Assembly (NCBI GenBank): GCA_032358165.1
Contig: JAALGY010000043.1
Location: 992,001-1,056,000, forward strand
Origin: Diplosphaera chodatii
Taxonomy: Eukaryota > Chlorophyta > Trebouxiophyceae > Prasiolales > Stichococcaceae
Length of the DNA: 64,000 bases
Direction: 5' to 3'
A program made the translations under genes and the position numbers. Position 1 is the stretch's first letter; each line of letters opens with the position of its first letter. The notes below the pieces were generated by a model that worked only from the letters and a program-made list of their open reading frames with translations, did no database searches and had not been told where the DNA came from. This document shows positions 1 through 10,900 of this stretch, piece after piece.

Positions 1-617
1 CGTGCCGTGCAACACGCTTGCTGGCATGTTCTGTGCGGCTGGCGCAGTGTGCCACACCGAGCTCATGCATCTGAGCATCGTGGCGGACAGTGTCGTGCTA
101 CAGCTGTGTTACCATGCTTAAGATGGATGTATCGTGCATATGCTGATCAATTGTGCAAGGTTTGACGTACACGCGATCTTGCCGGCTCATGCCGGCCAGT
201 GCATGCAACCTGGTGGTTGTGAATGGCTTTCAACCATGAGGATGACTGCAGCTCGTGGTTGCGTTTGCTAGGTGGAGTGAAATAAAGAGGGACTGCTTTC
301 TGCAAGTAGAACGAGCAGAAGTCTGCCGTGGCTGGGCCGGTGCATGCAGCGGTGTCAGTGCGGCAGGCCCGCCGCACTGTCTGCAGCAAGGAGAGCTTGT
401 GGCGCCGCCGCTGGGCTGATGCACGAGCAGCAGCGCATCATTGCTGAGGGCTGAGAGGCGAGGTGCCTATCCTGGCGTCTTCAAGCCAGCCACAGCGCAG
501 GGTAGAGGGTTGTCAAGACTGCGTGAGTGGCACTCTGTTGAAGCTGGTACGCTGCATGTGCTTCCTCGTCCCCGATGGCTGTGCATGTCCTGAGCGACTC
601 TGCAGAAATCACACGTC
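1..617. other. No supported gene; upstream region of the translocator
   Basis: Short overlapping open frames occur on both strands, but none shows a recognisable domain or a splice-consistent model. The segment probably holds the promoter and 5' UTR of the translocator that follows. I saw no convincing TATA element. Confidence 0.4.
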
Positions 618-3367
618 ATGCACCAACCGCAGGCGACTTTGTTGGCAGGAGACGGCAGGCATCGGTCCGCAGGCACAGGCCCGCGGGAGCGCGGCTCCGA
701 CCGGCCATCAGGGTCACCCCAGCAGCGGCCCAGCAGCGCAGCCGCAGCCTCGCCCAGCAGCGGTGATGCAACATCTTCGATTACGCGTCTCTCAAACACA
801 TGGGGGCAGTTACACGTCCAACTCTCTGGCACATGGTGTTGCCTGTCATGCCGGGCTGGTGTGCCACAATGCTGACAAGGAGCTGGCGTGCACACTGCAC
901 AGGCGAGATGCTGGCAGGCAACCTCGAGCTGCGCAGAAACTCCTCGCCCAGCCTGGACAAGCTCATCGCAGATGTGGGGCAGCCGCCAGCAGCGGTTTTG
1001 GCAGCGGAGCCGACCAACGGCGACGCTGCACCGCAAAGCCTGCCCCTCAGCACAACTGGTCCGGTCCTGCATTGAGTGGCGTGGCATGCTCGTGCTGCAC
1101 ACATGTGGCTGACACCGCAACAGAAGCATGTACAGCGGCGCAGGATGATGCACACGTCCTGAAGTCGTGTACTGCTGAGGTTGAATCCACACTTCTCATA
1201 TAAGAGGGGTTGGTTGTGGTGCTGCAGCCCGGTGGGCGCTGGGCCTTGCGACGGGGTTTGTGTGGATGGGGATCAGCAGCGCGCTCATCATCTTGAACAA
1301 GCACCTGATGTCCACCGACGGCTTCCACTACCCCATGGCGCTGTCGGGCCTCGGCATGTCGTTTTCCTCAGTGGCCTCCTGGCTCTGCTGTCGGGTGCGC
1401 TCAGGCTGAGAGGCAGCTGAAAGCGCACCAGAACAGGGCAAATTCTAGGCGTGCCATATCACAATAAGCGAAATTAGCCTGGTGGCTGGTCGGTTGTTGT
1501 TTACAGAGAAGCATTGTTGACAACCCACCTTGTGATGCTACCGGAGCGTCATTCCAACCCATCATTTGCCGAATGCTCAGAGTCATGAGTTGGCTCCACA
1601 CCACTTGCAGGTGTTCAAGGTGGTAGAAGCAAAGCGTGTGGTGACCTGGCACTTCTACTTCACCAAGCTCATGCCCATTGGGCTGTTCATGGCTGCGACG
1701 CTGCACTTTGGCAACCTGGTGTATTTGTACCTCACCGTCTCCTTCATTCAGATGCTCAAGGTGGGCACGATCAGCAACCCAGCACCCACGGATGCGCAGC
1801 GCATGGCACAAACACTTACTGCATGTTCTGCCGTCAATGTGACTACCTCGTCACATGGCGCATGGTGCACACTGTGTCGGCCGCAGGCGTTCACGCCAAT
1901 CGTGACGATGGTGGCTCTATTCGTTGCGGGGCTTGAAACGCCCGCCTGGCGGCTGATTGGCGCAGTCGTCGCCATTGGCATTGGCACAGCAGCAGCGTCG
2001 TATGGGTGCGTCAGTCTGGTTGGATCAGAATGCGTGCAGAACAGTGCCACAAGTTTGGTGCCTCCTTGCACCTTATTCTCAATGCGCTCCTGCACCACAG
2101 TGGCTGCTCACCGGTGCTCCTCGCTGTAGGGAGCTCAACTTCTCGTGGGCAGGGATCATCTTCATGTTCCTGAGCGAGGGCTTTGAGGCTGTGCGGCTGG
2201 TCATGACGCAGATCCTCCTTGTCGGGCTCAAGTTCCATCCCAGTAAGCATGTCAGATCGCCGTGCTGGTGTGGAAGCACTGGAGTTCGTACCCTTGGCAG
2301 TTCCTTGGCACCGCATGTGGCCACAATGACAGTCACTGCTGGGGTTTGCTGACCGCAATCTCAATCAGCATGAGGCATGCTTGTTCATGCAGTTGAGGGC
2401 CTGATGTACCTGGCGCCAGCGTGCACCTTCTGGCTCGCAATCGGTGTTGCGCTGCTGGAGTACAGGTGAGGGGTTGCACGTCCTCGAAGGACAACAGGGC
2501 ATGTAGATTGCGCAAGTGATCCTGGACCGCAGGCCACGAGGTTGCGCAGCCGACCAACTCAGCACTGTCAACGAGATGGACATCCGCCCCTGCTGCCCGG
2601 ATCACACCACTTTTCTCAACTGCTGGCAGGACCATGGCGGCTGAGGGCGCCTTTGGGCTGATCGTGCGGCGGCCGGGCACGTACCTAGCGGCCGCCGCCA
2701 TGGGCTTTGGCGTCAACTCGCTTGCATACATCGTCATCCAGACGTCTTCGTCGCTGACGCTGAAGGTGTGCAGCCTGATTGCAGCCATCGAGCATGGCCA
2801 TGCAGGGCAGCTGTGGGCGGGTGTAGTGTCGGAGCTGTTGCAAAGCGCCTGCTGTCGTCACATATTCCTGAGGGAGGACTAGCCAGCCATGCAACACTGC
2901 TGCAGAGCGTGCAGTGTGCAGGAGGTTCCCCTGATGAGGCTCGGCTGGTCGCACAGTCATGGCCAGCACCACATCATGCTGCAACACAGGTGTTGGGCAC
3001 AGCCAAGAATGCGATTGTGGTGTGGATCGGCATCGTGTTTCTGGGCGAGGCAGTGACGCCGCTGCAGGGTGGCGGCTACGCGGTGTCGCTCGCCGGCTTC
3101 TTCGTCTACAACTACCTGAAGATGCAACAGCCAGCAGGTGCCGCAAGTCGCCCACTCGCGTGGTGCTGATGGCGGAATGTCTGGTGCTTTACACTTCCGG
3201 CGCACACGGCGGCCTTCGGTGTTGCACTTGGTGTGCGATGAGGGGGCGCACGCATCTGATTCGCGACTTGACTTCTGGTTGCAGGAATGAAGCCCAGCGG
3301 CAGCTACACTGCTGTGCCAAGTGTGGACGATGAGGAGGCAGCGGCAAGTGAGCGGAGGCGGTCATGA
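618..3367 (+). CDS. Sugar-phosphate/phosphate translocator-like protein (TPT family, drug/metabolite transporter superfamily)
   Basis: Predicted polytopic membrane antiporter of the plant TPT/'KD' group, which exchanges phosphorylated or small organic metabolites for phosphate across plastid or Golgi-type membranes; substrate and membrane cannot be read here. Ten exons join with consistent phase: 618-762, 903-1058, 1228-1394, 1611-1760, 1887-2005, 2130-2242, 2393-2465, 2630-2765, 2990-3137, 3285-3367, giving 429 aa. Roughly residues 1-100 are a polar Ser/Gly/Pro tail. The transporter core then carries family-like segments: [14 protein letters not shown] (first helix with the NK pair), [34 protein letters not shown] and SSLTLKVLGTAKN. 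These occur in the same order as in Arabidopsis At3g14410-type proteins (from memory). The C-terminus is hydrophilic, with the run [12 protein letters not shown]. The ATG at 618 is the first in-frame Met of exon 1, and the first two exons are the least certain part of the model. Confidence 0.85.
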
Positions 3368-4996
3368 CGGCAGTTCAGTGGGCTGAGCAGCAGACCCTCA
3401 GCACCAGCCAGCAGCGGCGCCACTCAGCTGGGCAGAGGTGGCGGCACCACGTAGAGACGATGTGTAGGTCAGTCGATTTGGGGAAAGATTGTGAGAGGAG
3501 GGCGTCTCAGCATTCCATGCTCATGGATTGTTGTTATCCAGCAGTGTGCGAAGGCTTGACGCCATATCATTCGATATGGCACATGCCTTCCAACATGATG
3601 GCTTGCTTTCTAGAGGTGCATTCCAACAATGTGGCCAGGCCCGAGGCACGCGGATCTCCTTGCTGATGGAGGAGCTGCCAATCAGCACTGTAGGGCATGA
3701 TGACGTCAACTGTCCACGTGCATGATCAAATGGCGAATGCCAATCGCCAAAGCCATGTCAAGCATGTCACCCGCGCCGCCGGCGCGAAGCTGCCGGTGAG
3801 CAGTCGCCAGTACTAATGCGCCGGTTTTCGCTGCAGCGCATGCGCTTTTCTGCTGTTCTGCCTGAAAGATGTGGTACGCCCCCGAGCGAGGTGCAGCCCG
3901 CCGACAAACCATGCAAGCCAGATTTCGATAGCTCAAACAGCATTATATAGCCGACGAAGGTTACTTGGGTCGTTCGCACTGGTCTGCGCTGACTTGGTGA
4001 GTACTCGCCGCCATCGAGCCAGGTGCATGCAGGTCACGTGCGGGGCGCGATTGCCCCTCTTGCCGGCAATGCTACCCTGACAGTCTAGCGTCATGTCTGA
4101 TCAGGCGTCATCCATCTGTGCTACGAGGTCGCAGGCCAGTTACAGGCAGCACGTGCCGTGCGTTGCCGGCTGCGACTGCTGTTGGCAGCTCCGTAATTCG
4201 AGGCGTAAGGCCTCGACGGCAGTTGGGGAGCAGCACGTGGCGGACACCTCAGCAGGCCCCTCACAGGGGACATCTCCGCCGAGGATGTACTGGCGGCGTT
4301 CTGTAGCGGTAGGACACGCTGAAGATCGGCGGTGCCGGCACGGTCAGCAGCGTCCCGCAGACGCCCGCAGACTGCGCAGTCATCAGGCCCGCGGCCATCG
4401 GTGGCGCAGTGCTGGCTCTAATCGAGATCAGAGGCGATACCCACACAGCGAGTGTCCCAGCGACGCCCCAGATGTGGCAGCGTGTGCGTCCTCGATAGCA
4501 GGGTACAGCAGCCAAGCCTCCGGCATAGCAGGCAAGACATGATGTGGCAGCAAGCATGCATGCACAGACTATCTGCTTATTGTGGAACACTGCAAGACTG
4601 ATCCTTTAGCACTCACCATCCTCGATCTGAGGTGCCTCTGCTGCAGCGCGTCCTGCTTTGCGGGCACCACCCCTCATTGGCGCCAGCTGCAGGAGTGGCT
4701 GTGCTGCGCTGCAGCGGGCTGCGGCTTACTTTGCAGCGTCAGTGCTTTGGTTTTTACATTGCACATGTATGTGGCGTGCGATGTCCTGGGCATCAGCGGC
4801 AGTCGCCCACACAGCGCCGCCAGCATCCCGAGCTGCCAGGGCTGCAGCTGCCGGCAGCCACGCAGTGTCGCGCAGCCTGTGCTGCTGTCAGCAGCAGAGG
4901 CAGGTCGACGCCGCCTTGGCGCGGCTAGGGCAGCAGCGCACAGGCAGCAGGCGGGCACAAGTGTCCCTCACAGCATTGCATCGTCTTGGTGTGCTC
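3368..4996. other. Intergenic, 1.6 kb; no gene recognised
   Basis: This should hold the translocator 3' UTR and the promoter/5' UTR of the giant glycoprotein. Several open frames of 60-200 codons exist without domain similarity or clear exon structure. The frame used by glycoprotein exon 1 is open upstream to about 4658 without a better start than the ATG at 4997. A short imperfect inverted repeat (GCCATATC / GATATGGC) lies near 3561-3580. Confidence 0.4.
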
Positions 4997-7900
4997 ATGG
5001 TGGCGGTGCTTCTCATCAGCTTGCCGCAACGCAGCCAGGCGCAGTCGTACACCAATACACTGCAGCCACGAGTCGTGGGTTCAGCAGAGTGGAGGCTCGA
5101 GGACAGTATCACCTACGCCAGCAAAACACGCAACTTCACGCAAGTGATAGTTCCGCATCTATCCTGGGAGATCAGGTGCGCGAACCATAGTGCCATTGCA
5201 CACGTGGTTGACCACAACCCACAGCACCAAGCAGTCAGGCAGTGCATTTCAGCACCTGAGATGGCAGCTGTTGCGTCTGCAGGTGGACGAACGCACAGCT
5301 AATAGATAATTGCACCTTCTGGGAGAACACCACAAAGCCGTATTACTTTGTTCGCAACGTGTCTGGGCCGGTCCCCTTTGACACCGGAGTTGCCAGGGCC
5401 AATGTGTTGATTGGCGTGTGAGTTCTCAGCCCCTGGATGCCTTGACATCTGCAATCCCATGTGCGCATGTGGAATGCGTGCTTTGATGGGTCGGATCATT
5501 GGATCCCGGTCTGCAGGGCTCACAGATGAGTTGTGGTGTGCACATGCAGCCCACGCGTGGTGGTGGCAAAGGTTGGTGGCTTCTTTGACGAGTTTTACGC
5601 CAGCCAGTACTATTACGGAAACGCCAACATTGAAACCAGGCGCTGGGTGCCCGGCAGTGGCACTGGTGCAGTCAGCTCCTGGGCGATGACTTGGCTACCT
5701 GCCCCAACGGGCGCAGCCTACAGGCCTGGTATCACCACCACTCAGCTGGCAACCGAGCTGAGGAATGGCCTCATCAACGGCACATTCAGGAACAAGCTGT
5801 GGCCCTATGAGGAGGTCAATATATATGGGACAGATGGCAACTACTCACTAAGCTGGCTGCCGGTCATTCAAAACGTTGGTACTGTGCAGCAGATCTGCGT
5901 GATCAACTGCCCAGCGCCGTCGCCCGCGCCGCCGCCGCCAGCGCCCTTCTGCTACCAGATATTTCCTCCGCCATCACCTCCTTCGCCGCCGCCCCCACCG
6001 TCTCCCCCGCCATCTCCACCACCTTCCCCTCCGCCACCTTCTCCCCCTCCGCCAAGGCCACCTCCATCTCCACCGCCACCCAGCCCGCCGCCACCACCAC
6101 CGCCACGACCGCCTCCGAGTCCGCCGCCCTCTCCCCCGCCACCCCCTCCGAGCCCTCCGCCCTCTCCGCCGCCGCCTCCTCCAAGCCCACCTCCATCACC
6201 GCCTCCACCGCCGCCGCCATCGCCGCCGCCACCCCGGCCGCCACCCAGCCCGCCGCCTCCACCACCCAGCCCGCCCCCCAGCCCGCCACCCTCACCACCG
6301 CCCCCGCCACCAAGCCCGCCACCGCCACCCCCGCCGAGTCCGCCACCCAGCCCACCGCCTCCACCACCCAGCCCGCCTCCGAGTCCACCGCCCCCACCAC
6401 CAAGCCCGCCACCGCCACCACCGCCCAGCCCGCCACCTAGTCCCCCGCCTCCACCACCCAGCCCACCCCCCAGTCCACCGCCCTCACCACCGCCCCCGCC
6501 ACCAAGCCCACCCCCGCCAAATCCACCAAATCCGCCACCCAGCCCGCCGCCTCCACCACCCAACCCACCCCCTAGCCCGCCCCCCAGTCCACCACCCCAG
6601 CCGCCGCCAAGCCCTCCGCCCCAGCCGCCGCCAAGCCCCCCGCCACAGCCACCTCCACGCCCACCACCTCAGTCGCCGCCAAGCCCCCCGCCTGAGCCAC
6701 CGCCGAGCCCTCCGCCGCAGCCTCCCCCTAGTCCCCCGCCGCAGCCGCCACCTAGCCCACCACCCCAGCCTCCCCCTAGTCCGCCGCCACAGCCTCCCCC
6801 AAGCCCGCCACCACAGCCACCGCCCAGGTAGCTTCAAGCTGAACAGCATCTCGCCAGCCTGCTTCTGCACGCCTCAAGCCTGTATGTTGTGACCTGTCCA
6901 CAGACTGCACGCTTGCTGTGCTGTTGGCTGATCCGGGTCGGATGTGCTGCAGTCCTCCGCCGCTGCCGCCACCCTCACCACCTCCCAGCCCGCCACCTCA
7001 GCCTCCACCGAGCCCGCCGCCGCCAAGGTGTGCGCATGCTGCAGTCTGTATGGTGGACTGCACATGTGCTGTCCCAACATGGCGAGGACAACCTCCTGCT
7101 CTTTTGCCAGTGTGCACTGTTGGAGTGCTTGTCCCGAAAGCGACGTGACGTGGATATGTCTCCCTCGACTCCGAGTCCTGGTGCATGTGTTGCAGCCCAC
7201 CGCCTCCAAGCCCCCCGCCACAGCCTCCACCGAGTCCGCCTCCCCAGCCGCCGCCCAGCCCGCCGCCGCAGCCACCGCCAAGCCCTCCACCCCAGCCTCC
7301 CCCTAGTCCCCCACCGCAGCCGCCACCGAGCCCACCTCCCCAGTCGCCACCAAGCCCCCCGCCACAGCCACCACCAAGCCCCCCGCCTGAGCCGCCTCCA
7401 AGCCCACCGCCTCAGCCGCCGCCAAGACCTCCACCCCAGCCTCCCCCAAGCCCACCACCCCAGCCTCCCCCTAGTCCGCCGCCACAGCCACCGCCAAGCC
7501 CTCCACCCCAGCCGCCGCCCAGCCCGCCGCCGCAGCCACCGCCAAGCCCCCCACCCCAGCCGCCGCCAAGCCCCCCGCCTGAGCCACCGCCGAGCCCTCC
7601 GCCGCAGCCTCCCCCTAGTCCCCCGCCGCAGCCGCCACCTAGCCCACCACCCCAGCCTCCCCCTAGTCCGCCGCTACAGCCACCGCCAAGCCCTCCACCC
7701 CAGCCTCCCCCTGTTCCCCCGCCGCAGCCTCCCCCGAGCCCCCCGCCGCAGCCGCCTCCAAGCCCACCGCCTCAGCCTCCCCCAAGCCCACCACCCCAGC
7801 CTCCCCCTAGTCCGCCGCCTCAGCCACCGCCAAGCCCTCCACCCCAGCCGCCGCCCAGCCCGCCGCCGCAGCCACCGCCAAGCCCTCCACCCCAGCCTCC

Positions 7901-10900
7901 CCCTAGTCCCCCACCGCAGCCGCCACCTAGCCCACCTCCCAAGCCGCCGCCCAGGCCCCCGCCGCAGCCGCCACCAAATCCACCTCCCCAACCGCCGCCC
8001 AGCCCCCCGCCGCAGCCGCCCCCGAGCCCCCCGCCCGAGCCTCCACCCAACCCCCCATTGCCTCCAGGTCCCCCACCCAGCCCACCGCCGAACCCCGGCC
8101 TCACCTTTGACGACCTCACAGACGCCAATGCAATCCCCACCGGTTACAGCACAGCCACCAGCGTCACCTTTGCCGGACTGGTCGCAGCTAACACCAGCCA
8201 GCATCAACCGTACAGAAAGGCAGCGGTGTCCGGCACCGGCATTGCCATCAACAGCGGGGGCGGCACAGTCATGCTGACCTCCAGCGACGGCATCACCTTT
8301 GATGTGCCCTACCTCTACGCCACCAACCTCGCAGGAGGTGGCACCATTCAGCTGCACATTCTGGGCACCCGTGGAGGCGAGCTGGTGGCTGACGTCACGG
8401 AGGATCTGCAGGCAGGCGCCAGCGCACGCCAGTTGGACCTGAACACTTTCAGCGGCCTGGACTCGCTGGCCATCAGTCCCACCAATGTGGGCACGACGGG
8501 CGCCAGCGGCACGCTGTTCGGCATCGACAATGCTGCGGTGCTGTCGAACCCAGCGCCGCCGCCCAGCCCGCCACCTGCGCCTCCCCCAAGGTAAGGAACA
8601 CATCACATACAGGTATCTGCAAGTACAAGCCTGCATCGTGTCTGGCGCCTATGTGCCTGAAGAGCATCCCAGCAGATGCTACATCGTTCGTCAGCAATGC
8701 TGAGGCTGCGCTCTATTGCAGTCCGCCACCTGAGCCTCCCCCGAGTCCGCCTCCCAGCCCTCCACCTGAGCCGCCTCCCAGTCCCCCACCGCTGCCGCCG
8801 CCATCACCGCCACCAGACCCACCTCCGTCACCGCCACCACAGCCACCGCCCAGGTAGCTTCAAGCTGCACAGCATCTCCCCAGGCTGTTTGTGCATGCCT
8901 CAAGCCTTGATGTTGTAAGCTGTTCACAGACTGCACGCTTGCTGTGCTCTTGGCTGATGTGGGTCGGCTGTGCTGCAGTCCTCCGCCGCTGCCGCCACCC
9001 TCACCACCTCCCAGCCCGCCACCACAGCCTCCACCGAGCCCGCCGCCGCCAAGGTGTGCGCATGCTGCAGTTCTGTATGGTGGACTGCACATGTGCTGTC
9101 CCAACATGGCGAGGACAACCTCCTGCTCTTTTGCCAGTGTGCATTGTTGGGGTGCTTGTCCCGGAAGTGAACTGATTTCGATATGTCTCCCTCGACTCCG
9201 AGTCCTGGTGCATGTGTTGCAGCCCACCGCCTCCAAGCCCCCCGCCACAGCCTCCACCGAGTCCGCCTCCCCAGCCGCCGCCCAGCCCGCCGCCGCAGCC
9301 ACCGCCAAGCCCGCCACCCCAGCCTCCCCCTAGTCCCCCACCGCAGCCGCCACCGAGCCCACCTCCCCAGTCGCCACCAAGCCCCCCGCCGCAGCCGCCT
9401 CCAAGCCCCCCGCCTGAGGCGCCTCCAAGCCCACCGCCTCAGCCGCCGCCAAGACCTCCACCCCAGCCGCCGCCAAGCCCCCCACCCCAGCCGCCGCCAA
9501 GCCCCCCGCCTGAGCCACCGCCGAGCCCCCCGCCTGAGCCACCGCCAAGCCCTCCACCCCAGCCTCCCCCTAGTCCCCCACCGCAGCCGCCACCTAGCCC
9601 ACCTCCCAAGCCGCCGCCCAGGCCCCCGCCGCAGCCACCACCAAATCCACCTCCCCGACCGCCGCCCAGCCCCCCGCCGCAGCCTCCCCCGAGCCCACCC
9701 CCCGAGCCTCCCCCTAGTCCCCCACCGCAGCCGCCACCTAGCCCACCGCCGAACCCCGGCCTCACCTTTGACGACCTGGCGGACGCCGATGCAATCCCCA
9801 CCAGTTACAGCACAGCCACCGGCGTCACCTTTGCCGGCCTGGTCGCAGCTAACACCAGCCAGCATCAACCGTACAGAAAGGCAGCGGTGTCCGGCACCGG
9901 CATTGCCATCAACAGCGGGGGCGGCACAGTCATGCTGACCTCCAGCGACGGCATCACCTTTGATGTGCCCTACCTCTACGCCACCAACCTCGCAGGAGGT
10001 GGCACCATTCAGCTGCACATTCTGGGCACCCGTGGAAACGACTTGGTGGCTGATGTCACGGAGGATCTGCAGGCAGGCGCCAGCGCACGCCAGTTGGACC
10101 TGAACATGTTCAGCGGCCTGGACTCGGTGGCCATCACGCCCACCAATGTGGGCACGATGGGCGCCGGCGGCACGCTGTTCGGCATCGACAATGCTGCGGT
10201 GCTGTCGAACCCAGCGCCGCCGCCCAGCCCGCCACCTGCGCCTCCCCCAAGGTGCGGAACACGTCATATACAGGCATCTGCAGGCACAATCTTCTGCTTC
10301 GTATCTGGCGCCTGTGTGACTGAAGGGCATCCCAGCAGGTGCTGCTACATCTTCCATCAACAATGCTGAGTGAGGCTGCGCTCTATCGCAGTCCGCCACC
10401 TGAGCCTCCCCCGAGTCCGCCTCCCAGCCCTCCACCTGAGCCGCCTCCCAGTCCCCCGCCGCTGCCGCCGCCGTCACCGCCGCCAGACCCACCTCCGTCA
10501 CCGCCACCACAGCCACCGCCCAGGTAGCTTCAAGCTGGACAGCATCTCGCCAGCCTGCTTCTGCACGCCTCAAGCCTGTATGTTGTGACCCGTCCACAGA
10601 CTGCACGGTGGCTGTGCTGTTGGCTGATCCGGGTCGGACGTGCTGCAGTCCTCCGCCGCTGCCGCCACCCTCACCACCTCCCAGCCCGCCACCACAGCCT
10701 CCGCCGAGCCCGCCGCCGCCAAGGTGTGCACATGCTGCAGTCTGTATGGTGGACTGCACATGTGCTGTCCCAACATGGCGAGGACAACCTCCTGCTCTTT
10801 TGCCAGTGTGCACTGTTGGGGTGCTTGTCCCGGAAGTGAACTAATTTCGATATGTCTCCCTCGACTCCGAGTCCTGGTGCATGTGTTGCAGCCCACCGCC

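Noticed and set aside
463..1203. A 246-codon frame on the plus strand and 241 codons on the minus strand
   Set aside because: Composition looks random and the span is better explained by translocator exons 1 and 2 in other frames.
6825..6833. TAG after the first SPPP tract as a real gene end
   Set aside because: It lies in a consensus donor (CAG|GTAGCT), and the following exon rejoins in phase with the same Pro-rich frame.
5903..10813. Gly-rich and Trp/Arg-rich minus-strand open frames
   Set aside because: They are reverse complements of CCN-rich coding sequence; Gly runs are what Pro codons give on the other strand.
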